DNA of 64,000 nucleotides from Quercus robur (Eukaryota; Streptophyta; Magnoliopsida; Fagales; Fagaceae): positions 31,622,001 through 31,686,000 of the forward strand of contig NC_065539.1 of assembly GCF_932294415.1 (NCBI RefSeq), given 5' to 3'. Both the position numbers and the translations under genes were made by a program. How positions within the stretch are numbered: position 1 is the first letter of the stretch; each line of letters opens with the position of its first letter. The notes below the pieces were generated by a model. The model made no database searches, was not told where the DNA came from, and saw only the letters and a list, made by a program, of their open reading frames with translations. Shown here in pieces: positions 45,164-57,194 of the stretch.

Positions 45164-45920
45164 GTAACTATATAATAATAAATAAAAAGATCCTTAGAAG
45201 CTAAAGTATTACAAGCTCGGGACGTTGGTAATGTCCTATTACAACTTTTTCATCGGTCATGTGGGTAGTCACTCAAAGGTATGTAGCTTGAACTTTGTCC
45301 CTTGCCCTGACCACTGCCTCCATGCTAAAGCGGCCTACCCCATTGCTTACGTGTGGCGCATCCATGTCACCGAATCACCTTCAATCCTTGACCTTGACCG
45401 TTGTGGTCTCTCGCTCCTCCTTATGTTATTTTTATTTTTATATTTTCAATAATAGTGCTATGTTGTCAATGCTTGATCACAATCAGGGAAATACTAGTAC
45501 ACACTTGAAATGCATTGAAATTGGTCTAACTTGAAAATCATGACTTGATTTCAGATTATTTTAAGTGTGTGTAATAGTGTATAAGAAACACTGCTCTAAT
45601 TATTATTATTGAATAGTAATTGATTTAATTCGAAATAATGACACTAAGTAGACTGGATGTGTTACTGTTTTGGGCCTTTTCTTAGATTGATTAATCTACT
45701 ACCTAAAACTAAAAGTAAAGCAACAGTGCTCGCTTTACATGGCACTTACATTGGAGACAGTATGATCCTTGAGAAACAAAGTAGTGCAAAATAATGGGCG
45801 GGTAAGCTTTATTACTTGTTGAGCTCCATAGTTTAGAAAGAAGGTTTAAGGAGCACATTCTTGCAGCTAAGACCAGTGCGCAGTGCGCAGCTAAGTCCAA
45901 GACAAGATGAAGATGTAACT
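44280..45920. other. Intergenic, no gene seen
   Basis: AT-rich. (TA)n at 45129-45160; several T-runs. No supported frame. Confidence 0.4.
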
Positions 45921-45924
45921 TGCT

Positions 45925-46434
45925 GAAGGCTCCACCAAATGGTGTGATAAAATTAAATATTGATGCAGCGTGTTTAAATGAGAAGACTATAGCTGTGGTA
46001 GTTGGGGATGAAAATTGAAATATTTTAAAGGTGTGGGCTTGAAGTATAATGTCGTGTAGTCATAGTTTTGCTGAAACTTCTGCCATAATTTGGGCTTTGC
46101 AACTAGCTAAAGATAAAAAGTTCTGAAGTATAATTGTTAAGAGTGATTCTAAGCTCTATGGTGATGCCATAAATAAGAATTTGGAGGCATGTTTGGAGAT
46201 TTAGTCACCATTGAACGATGCATTAGTCTTGGCTGATTCTTTTGTGGGTTGTTTTTGTTGGATCAAAAAGGATGCTAACTTTGTAGCTCATGAACTAAAC
46301 AAGTATGTTTTGTACTCAAATATCTGATATTTTTGTAATTGTACATCCCTTCATCTTGCTGTCATGAAGGCTTGGGAAAGAAATGTATCTCTTTTGTTCA
46401 TTCAATCAAATATTCACATTTATCAAAAAAGCAA
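45925..46434 (+). pseudogene. LINE 3' end: RNase H-like (RVT_3) domain
   Basis: The plus frame reads APPNGVIKLNIDAACLNEK (first Asp), FAETSAIIWALQLAKDKKF (Glu), IIVKSDSKLYGDAINK (Asp) and IKKDANFVAHELNKYV (final Asp/His region). This is the RNase H-like domain at the C-terminus of plant non-LTR elements. Several in-frame stops (after WA, KF and LEI). A ~120-bp 3' UTR ending TTATCAAAAAA at about 46430 marks the retroposon tail. It is 5'-truncated. Confidence 0.7.
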
Positions 46435-46461
46435 CTCGGTTGTTAAGAGTTGTGTGATGAA

Positions 46462-46485
46462 TCCTATCAAAAAAAAAAAAAAAAA
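46462..46485 (+). mobile_element. 24-bp micro-retroposon
   Basis: The exact 17-bp direct repeat AAGAGTTGTGTGATGAA (46445-46461 and 46486-46502) flanks only TCCTATC plus an A-run. The last two A of the run are shared with the repeat, so the border is ambiguous by two bases. Read as an extreme 5'-truncated LINE/SINE insertion. Confidence 0.65.
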
Positions 46486-46763
46486 AAGAGTTGTGTGATG
46501 AAAGAAAAATTCGGGCAGGTTTTCTTAGAAAATGTCAAAAATAAAGCTTTTCCATCCATGAGTTAAATAGAAGCTATCAATCCAATAAACTGAAGCCCAT
46601 ATATGTTTTCCTAGAAGGAAGCCCAAGTCATGAGTCATGTGTGACTTGGTTTCAAGAAAAGAGGGAACCAATACTTCTCCTAAAAGAGACCAATACATTT
46701 TTTTAGAAAGCCCAAGTATAGTTAAATCCATTCCAAAATAGTAAAAAAATATATATATTTTTT

Positions 46764-46985
46764 GATAAAATACAATTAACACCCTTAAGGTTTGGGCTAA
46801 GTTAGCTAGGTTCAAAACTTTTCAAAATTGATCAACTTGCACCCTAATCATCGTGAGAGAGCAGAAAAAAATGATAACGGTTTAGGGTTCAAGTTAGGTT
46901 TAGGGACCAAGTTTGTTAGTTTTGAAAAGTTTTGAACCTGATTTGCATTAGTCTTGAATCTTAGATATGTTAACTGTATTTTACC
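46764..46985. mobile_element. Inverted-repeat MITE (222 bp)
   Basis: The left GATAAAATACAATTAACA pairs with the right TGTTAACTGTATTTTACC. AGGTTCAAAACTTTTCAAAA pairs with TTTTGAAAAGTTTTGAACCT inside. Arms are about 80 bp. A flanking target duplication is not clear. Confidence 0.65.
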
Positions 46986-46989
46986 CATT

Positions 46990-48130
46990 TTCTCTATGTT
47001 TTCGCCTTTTTAATTTGAACATCAAATTTTCACAGGTTTTTTATTTATTTTTTTATCCTTACATTTTAAACGTTGTCATTTTGGTCCTTGTCATCATCTT
47101 ATTTAGGACTTTCCAAAGCAAACCAAAACACAACTAAACCATCTGACCTAGTGCCACCCAACTGAAACCAACTTAATCCAAGTAGAGAGGTGGCCGACAT
47201 TGGATCTCCAACATCAACAATCGATGGGAGTGGGTTGAGTGGCGGGTTAGAGATTTGAAACCTGATGGAAACTAAACTGATGGACAAATCATGTTGGTAA
47301 CTGCCATTCTCTTTCTCCCTCTTTCTCTTATTCTCAGATCCATTGAGATCTCGTCAAGATTCGACTAGATCTGGGCTAGATTTGTTGAGATCCGGTGAGA
47401 TCTCATTTGGTGTCTCCTCCTTCGGTTTCAATTTAAACCAATGTTATGAATACTATTTCAAACAGTTTTTTTTTAAGGGCAAAAACCAGTACCAGCCAAA
47501 ATTCCCATTTTGCTTGAACTTGATTAGAACAACTAAAACACCTCGAAATTGACTGGAATTTGACTCGAGGTGGAACGGGTAGTATTACCATTTTATATTA
47601 CATACTGGTATGAAAAGTTCTAAAACCAAATTAATAACATTAACTAAAACTGACTCAATTTGAATGAAGAACTGCCTGATCCAAACTAATGGTACTCACA
47701 GTGCGAATCCTCTGTTCTATCACCTGCCAAAATTGGGTTGAGTCCAAGTAGTATCCAAACTTGACTCGAACTGATGTGTGGATAATCTTAATCTCAAGAA
47801 ACACTATTTTTAAACTAGTACTGTAATATAACATGGACCAAATGATAATAAATTTAAAAATATAAAGACCAAAATAGAAACTATGAATACTTGAAGATCA
47901 AATAGAAAATAGAGAAAAAAAACATAGGGAACAAAACTATGTTTTTGTCGAAAATTAGGCCTCGTTTGGTAGAACATCTTAAATACATGTTTTTAGTTTT
48001 TAAACAATATTACACGTATTTTTACACATTTTTTCACTTATACGTATTTCAAAAAAATATAAACAACATTATTCAAACTCTTCTACTAAACAGTATCAAT
48101 CACAAATGATTGGATTGGCATGTGTAGTGC
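46990..48130. other. Intergenic upstream of the pTAC5-like gene
   Basis: No gene. A GGCCTCGTTTGGTAGAACA word at 47959 looks like a Tourist-type MITE end, but I could not find its partner. Confidence 0.4.
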
Positions 48131-48296
48131 TAGTGTAAGTGTATACAGTTAAAAGTTTTTTGAATTCAAAGCAAGCAGTCTACCCTGGAGTGGACCGAAA
48201 TTATCTTCCCGCCACCTGGTACCAAACGTGTGGTTCAAAACAACACACAAAAATCCACAAGGACAACAGCGCACCAATTCCAAATATCTTCAACTT

Positions 48297-48333
48297 CTTT
48301 CTTCTTCTTTCTCTCTCTCTCTCTCTTGTTTCC
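48297..48333 (+). promoter_or_regulatory. Pyrimidine-rich 5' leader of the pTAC5-like gene
   Basis: A CTTCTT/(CT)n tract directly before the chosen ATG, as at the other multi-exon gene (32767-32795). An in-frame upstream Met at 48139 would extend the protein by 65 residues with non-transit-like sequence, so 48334 is preferred. Confidence 0.45.
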
Positions 48334-51300
48334 ATGTCTTCCTCTCTCACTCTCCTCTCTCTAAACCCTCCTTTTCACCACAAACACAAACACAAACACA
48401 AACCCCACTCCACTCTCCTCCTATTCCCAATCCCCAAACTACCCTCACTCTCCCTCTTCAAGTCCCACATTTGCCACTCCTCCAGTGAGGAAATCCGATG
48501 GCTTCGCGAGGAACAGCGGTGGCTACGCGAAGAGCAACGCTGGCTCCGTGAGGAACAACGCTGGGCTCGCGAGCGGGACTCACTCCTCCGCGAAATCTCT
48601 GACCTCAAGCTCAAAATACAAGCCCTAGAAGGAGCGTCATCGGTGTTAGAAGCCCTAGGATTAATGTTGCAGGGTTTGAAGGAGAAAGGCCTCATTGCAG
48701 AGACCGGGTTGGAGGAGAAGAAGAAGAAGAAGAAGAAGGAGGTGATTAGGGTTTCGGAGAAGCAGACTCTGCGGAAAGGATCGGAAGGCGCCGAGGTTCA
48801 AGCGATGCAGGTCTGCTCGCATTCACTCATACTATGAAATTCACAAGGCGAGTTTTTGTTTTTGTGATTCCTTTATAGAAAATACAACAGATAGATAGGC
48901 AAAACAAATATCGTTTTCATTCCTAAAGAAGTTTGCATCAACTTCGTTTTTCACTATTCATTTTTCTGTCCTTCTACTAACTCTCCCTAAATTTTTATCT
49001 CATGTGTGTAAGTGTAACTACACTAGGTCACATTATTTTTAGCATTAAAGAATTTGACATGTCTGATATGAACCATTACATTTATAAATAATAATAAGGA
49101 CACACATTAGGCAAATAAGTGAGTAAAGTATTGGTTATATGAAAGATCTTTTTAAAGTTTTTGAGCAAAAAAATAAACTTTTATTCAATCATTTTAAAGT
49201 TTAAGGATAAAAAGTGTAATGTTTTCAATAGTTTAGGGATGAAACAAAACGAACTTCATTCAAACTTTAGGGACAAAAAAAAAAAAGTTTTAGCCTAACT
49301 AATACTTGTGTACAATTATTATTTACATTGCCAATAATTTAGGGGCACTACAATAAAGTTATTTACTTAAGTACAAGTAAATGGGCTTAATTAAGTTGAT
49401 TTTAATTATACATAAAAATGGTATATTGTACCACATAAGATGGGCAATTAGCTCACTGATTAGATTCAAATGTAGTTGAAGTTGATTGGACACATTGTTT
49501 TTGTTCGCTATGCACAGTTAGATCTCCAAAATTCCCTGTATTTATCATATATGTGAATTTCAAAGTTGAAATTTTTATAGGGTTTTCTGCAGTTGCCCCA
49601 TGCGCGCTGTCACAACTCACAAATGCATTACTAACTTTGTAAGAGCATGTCTTATACTTTGATTTGTTCTAACATTTGAGTATGACAGGAGGCATTGCAA
49701 AAAATTGGATTTTACTCAGGAGAGGAAGACATGGAATATTCAAGTTTCTCAATTGGGACCGAGCGTGCTGTGAAGACTTGGCAAGTAAGTTGCAAACATA
49801 TATTTGTGGAACTTACTTATAGGAAAACTCTGTAGAATCATCAAGGGTAAAAATAGTCTTTCCCTGATAGAATATTCAATGCTGTATTACTATTCTGTTC
49901 CATGGTTCTTACAGTGCTTCATATTGCTTGACAGGCCTCACTAGGTGCCCCTGAAGATGGGATAATGACTGCAGAGCTGCTTGAAAGATTATATGTGGAG
50001 CAACAAATTATTGGTGCTGGTTCAAATGTAGATGCAGATCAGAAGGGGAGCACCTTGACTGTTTCGCCAAAGGTACGTTGATATCACCGTTCGCTGCAAC
50101 GCTTTACTATATTAAGGGATGCATCAGCTGAATTCTCACTAGCTATTCTGGTATTGGCACTGAAGCCTTTCAAAGATATGTAGCTATTCTGGTGGTCATG
50201 CACTGGCAGATGGATGATATTCTGATACATAAGAGAAGTATATTTTGCATTATGTAAAGCTATAGTACCTTAGGTGCAGCACATTAGGTTCCCTAGTTAA
50301 ATTCAAACACTTAATTGCATTATATTTAATTGTTCTTGAAAAAGATAACACTTTGTTTTTTATTGGTTAATGTAACCAAGTATTTGAATTCAATTGAGGA
50401 ATTGAATGTATTGCACCTAAGGTACTGTACTTAAGTTTTACCCTTTTGAATCATTAGGATTGTTGAAGTAGCAAGCTGGCTGAGGCAAACAAGCTGCAGT
50501 TTTTTTTTTAATAATTTTAAAGGTTTGACTGACATTCAGGATGGCTTTAGACTGCGTGTAGATGATAATGCAACTTCCTTTCTCTATCTTTTTTTTTGGT
50601 GTCTTTTTTGCTTGAGATCGATATGGAGAATTGGTTTTTTTTTTCTTTGTTAGTGGCTGGCTTAATAAAGACCAACACTAAAAGAAAATGGAAAGACATA
50701 TTGCTCTGATACCCCAAAATATGTAAAATTATTTTCCCCATTTTGGTGTGGAGTCTTCCTGAATCTGGAATCCATCTCAAGAACAGCCTTACATATCACA
50801 GAGATGCAGGACTCTGCAGTTGTGACCAGTTTTAACTGCATGGAGTATTAGGATTTCACTTGTATGGTTAACATAATTCAGCTCTTCTTTTCTTTTTTTC
50901 TCTTTTTTTTTGGCTTTCTGTTTTTGTTGGATGCATTCTATGGTGATGGTAGCATGTTGGGCAGATTAGTGAGTGGAAGGATTACGTCTTTTGAACATCA
51001 AACTAAGCAACTCTATTTTAGCTAATGCCAAATAATTTATCCTTTTAACGATACTGCCGTTATCTTGTGTGCAAAGATCTGATTAGGCTCATTGTTTTTT
51101 CAGGAAGGTGCAAATGGAGCTCCAGTTGCTTCTATAACGGATATTTCAGAAGTTAAGCAGACAGTTGTGAATGAAGAAAGTGTTACAGAAGTGGAGGTAT
51201 CCCAACATCGAGTTTTTCTCCTAGGAGAGAACCGATGGGAAGAACCCTCCAGACTTGTAGGCAGGAACAAACCAGTTGGTAATAGCAAGACGAAAGATAC

Positions 51301-54300
51301 CACAACAAAGTGCCTTACATGTCGTGGAGAGGGCCGCTTAATGTGCACAGGTACATAATTGTCACAATATAGATCTTTGATAATGATAGTTCTTTGAAAG
51401 TGCTTATTGTTGAACCATACACGTGAAATTAATGGCAGAGCCCCAGCATAGATTATTTTGTCAAATATGATATTTTACAACTAAATATGATGAGAGCAAT
51501 GTATAACTTATACATATTAGATATTGGGCTAATGGGCAATTTAGTAATCTGCAATTACAAAGTGAATAGAGGTTAAATGTCATACACGTGGGAAACTGAC
51601 CTGGGGATGCATATATATTCTTAACATGTATTTGTGGTTGATTGAATCAGCATTTTTAGAGGCCGGCCTATTTTCTGTCCTGTGGACAGAAGCATCTGAA
51701 ATAGTACCCACAACATACTTCTTCTCACTATGTATACCAGGACGGAGATTGGAAATGGACTTGTTACCAATGATTTGGTTTTTACATAGGGATACATATC
51801 ACTTTATTGCACACGTTTCAGACAGAAGGAACTTTATGCTTGCACAGCCAAATGGCACAGCCTGTTCCAGTTTGTTGACCAAATTTTATTAGATGGTTCT
51901 AAGGCCTTTGAAAAAAGAAATCAAGCTTATATATGCCTGTGTCATGCATACATGGATAAAAAAGCATAATTAGAAGGCCATACCCAGTGCACAAGCAATA
52001 ATTTAACTGCTTTAAACATAAGCATAATTTAATTATCAAAAAATGTAAATAAAAACTTTAAGAAATTTACTTGATTCCCCAAACCATTTTAGGCTGAAGT
52101 TCCCAGTTAAATTGACTTCTTATCCAAAAAACTATTTTATTTTGAAAACGGACTTCCTATATTACCGCCTGAACTGGTGCTAAATTAAGGTTTGATCACG
52201 ACAGAATATATTGTTTTTGTCACAAATGTAACATGTATGGAATCAAGTTTTGGAGCTGAAGCTTGTCTACTATATGAAAATTCTTACAACTGGGATTTGA
52301 GATTTTATAATTTCAGAATCAAATGGTTGTATTGTAGGTTAGCACACTGTTAGTCATATATAGCATGAACTGTAACAATTGACCATCTGTAGTCATGTTT
52401 TTGTTTTTACTTGGCATGACTCCTTATGCAATGTGGATTGACTTGATGACTCAACCATAATATAATGAGGTTTAACAGATCTGAACAACCAGAATGCAGT
52501 GTTTAGATGATTTGATGATTACAACCCATGTGAAAGTGGTGGCAAAGAAAAAAAGATTGCAGGTTTTGTTCCTTGTTTTGACAGTGAAGAAACTTTAGTT
52601 GTGACATTGAATAACTCTGCTCCAAATGATGTGCAGTTGTTGAGCATTGTGAAAGATAGCTTATTCTATGAGGAAATTAGGGGGAAAGATATGGGTATGA
52701 ACAATGCATGAGAACAAGATCTTGTCACAAAGAACAGGGGTCGAAGTAAGAGTAGAAGGTTTGATAGTCATAGGAAATTTGATGATAGATCAAAAACAAG
52801 TGATACATCTCAGCTGAGGGGGTGTAGAGAATGCTTCAATTATAGGAAGATAGGTCATATAAAAATGGGTTTTGAAAAATTGAACAGAAAGGGTTTAAAA
52901 TCCATAGAATGATAATTAGAAGAAAAAGTGGTAGAGCCCTCTATTGAAGTTTGAAGAGGAAGAGTATAACCATGTTGCAAACATGACATTGAGTGGGTTG
53001 TTGATTTGGCAACCTCCCACCATGTAATTTCTACCACTGATTTCTTCACCACATACAAAGAAAGAGACTTTGGTAGTATGAGATAGGTAATTCTAGCAAC
53101 TCAAAGACTGTAGTGATGTGTGGATTAAAACCAATGTTGGTTGCGCATTGACATTAAAGAATGTGGTACATATTGTTGGCTTAGGCTTTAATCTATTTTC
53201 TATGCATCCCATGGGTTAGGTAGGTTATTATAGTCACTTTAGTAATGGAAGGTGGAAAAGAGCAAGAGGGAATGCTCGTTGCATTATGTACAAGACACAT
53301 GTAAAGACTTATGACAATGGGTTAATATGAGAAGATTTTGAGAGGACTCCACAGCTTAGACTTGGAATCAATGGTTCTATTATCAAGAAAGTAAAATTTT
53401 CTCTATGTGAAAATGCCACAAATGGGAGAGAGATATGTGAAGAGGAATATAATGATATTAAGCCGGCAATAATTTATTGCAATAACATGAAATATTTTAA
53501 GGTTGTTGAGTACGAACAACCCTTTTCATTAGAGATTGTCGACCCTCATGTTAGAAGGCCTATTACAGAATGTGGGACTGAGTTTTGGGAATATTTTGCC
53601 TTTTGATGAGGGGGAGACAAGTAATTGTATTTTTTATATCCAAGATGAGATTAATTATTTGAAAAATAAAGACATTGGCTTCGATGAGGTTTTTCTCAAT
53701 TATTATAAAAATTATCAAGTTGTTTAAGCTTTATAGGATGTTGGTTGGCATGAACTTCCAGTGAATGGTCGCAATGTGGTTTCCTTTTCTCATGGATTGG
53801 AGTTGATTTTTTCAGTTGTTATGAAGAGTACTAGCCCATGATATTGGGATTTCAAAAGTGGCAAGAGTCATGAGATATTAAGGATTTCAAAAATGACAAG
53901 AACCACGTGATGTAGAAAAGAAAAAATATGAAGGCTTTCTTTTTTATGTCAGATATGGAAAAGTAAAAAGAGAAAAAGTAGAAACCAATAAAAAGTAGGT
54001 CAAATGTGTGATTGAAAAAGTAAAAGGAGAAAAGGTAGAAACCAATGAAAGTAGGTTTCCTTGTAGTAAAGGGTAAAGAAACCTTATGTCAAGGAGAATT
54101 CATGAAACTTGGGTTGGTAATTTCCTCCATGATATTTGATTTCATTAGGTACAATGACTTTGTTTATTTGTAGTTTTGATGAGAAAATTGCATTTTAGTT
54201 CTTAGAGAGATAATTTCTTATATCGACTCAAACATTTGAAGTGGTCTATAATTTACTGAGTATTTGGCATAGCTCACTCATTCATTTGTACAAAACAGTG

Positions 54301-55092
54301 TGCCTTAGTTTGTCAAGAAGCCATTTGACCTATCAAAATATTAATTTTTAACAGAAAGAGACCATTACCCATAACCCTTCATGTTTGTGAAGTATGAAGC
54401 TGTTGAGAGAGTAATGCTGACATTGACAAAGGTTTACCGACCTTCGATTGGAGGGGATCTCTTTTCCTTCCCTGATGGTAGAAATTGATCCCCGATCACA
54501 TTCATTGTTTCCAAGTGGTCCTTTTAGTGTGTATGTCAAGCTTTTGAGTGTAAAATTGAAAACATATTGTAAACTATTTTGTTATAGTTGATTTATTCAG
54601 AGTTGCCATTGCTTCTTATATGACAAGGTTACAAATTGGACTTTGAGGTTATAATGATAACCAGCCAATGAGCTTTAGCTCAAATGGCACATCCTTTTCC
54701 CATAAGAGAGGATGGAGGATAAGACCGTGGCTTGAAAATTTACTAGATGTGTGTGAAAACTTACCAATCAAATAAATGACCACCAGCTGCCATTTAGACC
54801 ACCTATGGCTAACTAAGCTTTGTCTGGTGCAGAATGTGATGGAACAGGCGAGCCAAACATTGAGCCACAGGTAAGAGGGTTATTGATAATGATATCCTTG
54901 AGATGTCTTTTTTCTTTTTCTTTTTTTTCTGTCTGATTTATTCCAACATTATTCAAGATTTGACCCTTATGATAAAGTTCCGTATTGCAGTTTATGGAAT
55001 GGGTAGAGGAGGGAACAAAGTGTCCATATTGCGAGGGCCTTGGTTATACCGTTTGCGACGTATGTGGAGGCAAACAACGAGTTAAGACATGA
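48334..55092 (+). CDS. PTAC5: PLASTID TRANSCRIPTIONALLY ACTIVE 5-like protein
   Basis: Six GT-AG exons: 48334-48810, 49689-49784, 49935-50072, 51104-51350, 54833-54870, 54991-55092. They join in frame to 365 residues. N-terminus: Ser/His/Lys/Pro-rich plastid transit peptide (about 1-50). Residues 55-79: RWLREEQ repeated three times plus RWARERD, starting a coiled coil to about 100. About 145-225: peptidoglycan-binding-like domain (LRKGSEGAEVQAMQEALQKI, GTERAVKTWQ). C-terminus: four CxxC pairs (CLTC 307-310, CTEC 318-321, CPYC 343-346, CDVC 354-357) with CxxCxGxG spacing, as in the DnaJ zinc finger. Arabidopsis pTAC5 (At4g13670) has this architecture, belongs to the plastid chromosome fraction and supports plastid transcription under heat with HSP21. 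Assignment rests on the architecture. Intron 4 is 3.5 kb and full of transposon debris. Confidence 0.88.
48898..49294. mobile_element. Inverted-repeat MITE in pTAC5 intron 1
   Basis: The left GGCAAAACAAATATCG, CATTCCTAAAGAAGTTTGCAT, AACTTCG pairs loosely with the right GATGAAACAAAACGAACTTC, CAAACTTTAGGGACA, ...TTTTAGCC. Mutator-MITE-like. The flanking nonamers match only in part, so ends are tentative. Confidence 0.45.
50250..50447. mobile_element. Inverted-repeat MITE, family D copy 2, in pTAC5 intron 3
   Basis: The left TAGTACCTTAGGTGCAGCACATT and AAATTCAAACACTTAATTG pair with the right CAAGTATTTGAATTCAATTG and TATTGCACCTAAGGTACTGTA. The right end AAGTTTTACCC is shared with 22985-23200. 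Confidence 0.65.
51626..52470. other. Pyrimidine/AT-rich part of pTAC5 intron 4
   Basis: An open frame at 51626-51892 has no recognisable domain. Probably older repeat debris. No gene. Confidence 0.35.
52480..53330 (+). pseudogene. Copia-type gag/protease relic in pTAC5 intron 4
   Basis: The plus reading gives a basic gag stretch (RGRSKSRRFDSHRKFDDRSK) and a zinc-knuckle remnant at 52832-52873 (CFNYRKIGHIKMGF, two Cys lost). Then WVVDLATSHHVISTTDFFTTY: a Copia protease start in which D-S-G has become D-L-A. Further protease and linker sequence decays to about 53330. No integrase or RT was found. Stops are frequent. Confidence 0.6.
53957..54056. repeat. Tandem duplication (~60 bp) in pTAC5 intron 4
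   Basis: AAAAGTAAAAAGAGAAAAAG...GAAACCAAT recurs about 59-60 bp later with a few changes. Confidence 0.6.
54658..54778 (+). mobile_element. tRNA-derived SINE copy in pTAC5 intron 4
   Basis: AATGAGCTTTAGCTCAAATGG is box-A-like and similar to 37417. GCACATCCTTTTCCCATAAG and an A-rich 3' part (CAATCAAATAAATGA) follow. Box B is degenerate. It ends only about 55 bp before exon 5. Confidence 0.5.
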
Positions 55093-55385
55093 TATATATT
55101 TTCTCATCTGCTTCATATGCTATAGTGCGTGTATCATAATTCATGATCGTTTAATTACTATACAACTTACTAAATCTTTTATCTTCTGCTAAATACCATA
55201 CAACTTGTGATATAGAAGTGGAGGATCAAGTTTTTAATGAGGTACTTACAAGCGGCATGGCAGAGTGTGATGGTGTAAAATGGTCCATGTAATAAACACT
55301 ACTCTTTGTTTTTTAATGCCAAAACAAGTCATACAAACAGGGTTTTATTTATTTATTATTAATATCATTGTTATTATTATTATTA

Positions 55386-57184
55386 GGCGAAAATGCACTT
55401 TTGGTCCTTACATTTTGGGCCTATTCTCAATTTGGTCTCTAAATTGATTTAGTTCCTAGGTCAGTCCCTGATTTTCAAAAATCGTTTTTAAAATAGTTCT
55501 TATCGTCAACCCTGTGACAGAAAATGCTGAGGTGGCAAACGGGAAGTGCTAGGTGGCATGTTAGATCTGATGTGGTTAATAAAATAATAATAAAAAATTT
55601 ATTTGACTTTTAAAAAATAACATATCAGCATTTTAATAATAAAAAATCCATGTCAGAAAATTTAAAAATAAAATAAAATAAAAAAAACAAAACCTTAAAT
55701 CTCATTAAATAAAATAATTAAATTTGTATTTTTTTTAATTACTTTTCATTGATTTTTTTGGAAGAACATAAGAACATGTTCTTCCCTAACATAACTAACA
55801 CAATCAAACTCAACAAATTCTAACACAATCAACACCAAATTCTACAGCAAATCAAACCCATAAACTCAAAAAAAAAAAAAAAAAAAACAAACAAACAAAC
55901 TAATCTCCAACAAACCCAAACCTAGAAATTTTCTTGGGAAACAAACACACAAAAAAAAAAAAAAAAAAATCCAAAAAATTCAACAAAGATCCATGCCCGA
56001 ATCTCCATAGCTTTTTCAGTTTAAATCTGGGTTTCGTTTGGATCTGTGATTGACCGAAGCTCCATCGGTTTTGGCGTTTTGTTTGGGTCATCTTGCTTCA
56101 ACGAAATCACCTCCACCGTTGCCCCACTTGCCACAACCACAAACCACAGTAGCCACAACCCAACAACCTTCCTCTTCCACCACTTCTCAATCTGCAACCA
56201 CCAACCACAGCCAAACAAAAAAAAACCCAAGAACCACAACCCACAACCAAAAAAAACCCATGAACCAAATCAACCAAATCAGCCACGACCTAGGGCCAAA
56301 TCAGCCATGATCCATGGCAAAAAAAAAAAACCCACGAACCATGAACCAGTCGAACCCACGAATCGATCAGAACCATCGAAGCACAATCACCCATGACCCG
56401 CGGCCAAATCGACAGCGACACCATCGAGCACGTCCTCACCCATGAGTCTGACCACCACAAAGTTCAAACCCATATCATAGCCAACAAAAACCCACGAAAT
56501 CAGACCCACGACCCGCCGAAGCACTACCACAAAATCAGACCCACGAATCACCGGAGCACAACCACGAAACCACCAAGAACAATCGCAAGTCACGGGAGTG
56601 AGAGAAGGGAAATAGAAGGGTAGAGAGAGAAAGAAGAGTCGGAGTGCATGAGAGCCAAAGAGAGAGAGTGAGGGTCGAAGAGAAGAGAGGTTATGTGTGG
56701 AGAAGAGAAATTATAAGCCATGGGTTTGATTTACTGGATGTTTATGGGTTTGATTTCTTGGATTTATTGGGTTTGATTTGGGGAAGAACATGAAGCATAT
56801 GAAGTTCATGTCCTGGGGAAGAAGAAGAACAATGTTCTTCTGAAAAAGTTTTTTCTTTTTTTGTTTTTGATTTTGAATTTTTTCAGTTTAATATTTTTAA
56901 AATTAATTTTATTTTTTTATTAATTAAAATGATGACTTGTCATTAAAATGTTGACATGGATGCTGATGTGGTATTTATTAATGTTATTTTATTAGCCACG
57001 TCAGATCTAACATGCCACCTGGCACTTCCGTTTGCCACCTCAACATTCTCTGTCATTGGGTTGACGATAGGAACTATTTTAAAAACGACTTTTGAAAATC
57101 AGGGACTGACTTAGGAGCTAAATCAATTTAGGAACCAAATTGAGAATATGCCCAAAATGTAGAGACCAAAAGTGCATTTTTGCC
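55386..57184. mobile_element. Mutator-like element with ~200-bp TIRs downstream of pTAC5
   Basis: The 9-bp target duplication TTATTATTA lies at 55377-55385 and 57185-57193 (in a TTA-repeat setting). Terminal inverted repeats begin GGC(G/A)AAAATGCACTTTTGG and align for about 200 bp with high identity, including CAGTCCCTGATTTTCAAAA, AGGTGGCAAACGG and GGTGGCATGTTAGATCTGA. The 1.4-kb interior has no transposase. It has an extremely C/A-rich centre (about 56100-56600) and a G/A-rich part (56590-56700). Open frames there look like low-complexity artefacts. A captured host fragment is possible. Confidence 0.88.
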
Positions 57185-57194
57185 TTATTATTAT

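Noticed and set aside
47959..48110. Tourist-type MITE starting GGCCTCGTTTGGTAG
   Set aside because: No matching inverted end or target duplication found.
48139..48333. Upstream in-frame Met for pTAC5
   Set aside because: The added 65 residues cross the pyrimidine-rich leader and do not look like a transit peptide; the Met at 48334 gives a typical one.
51626..51892. 88-codon frame in pTAC5 intron 4 that might be an alternative exon
   Set aside because: No domain and no splice continuity with neighbouring exons; the intron is full of repeat debris.
56046..56396. 116-codon Pro/Asn/His-rich frame
   Set aside because: Produced by the C/A-rich low-complexity core of the Mutator-like element; all plus frames look similar.
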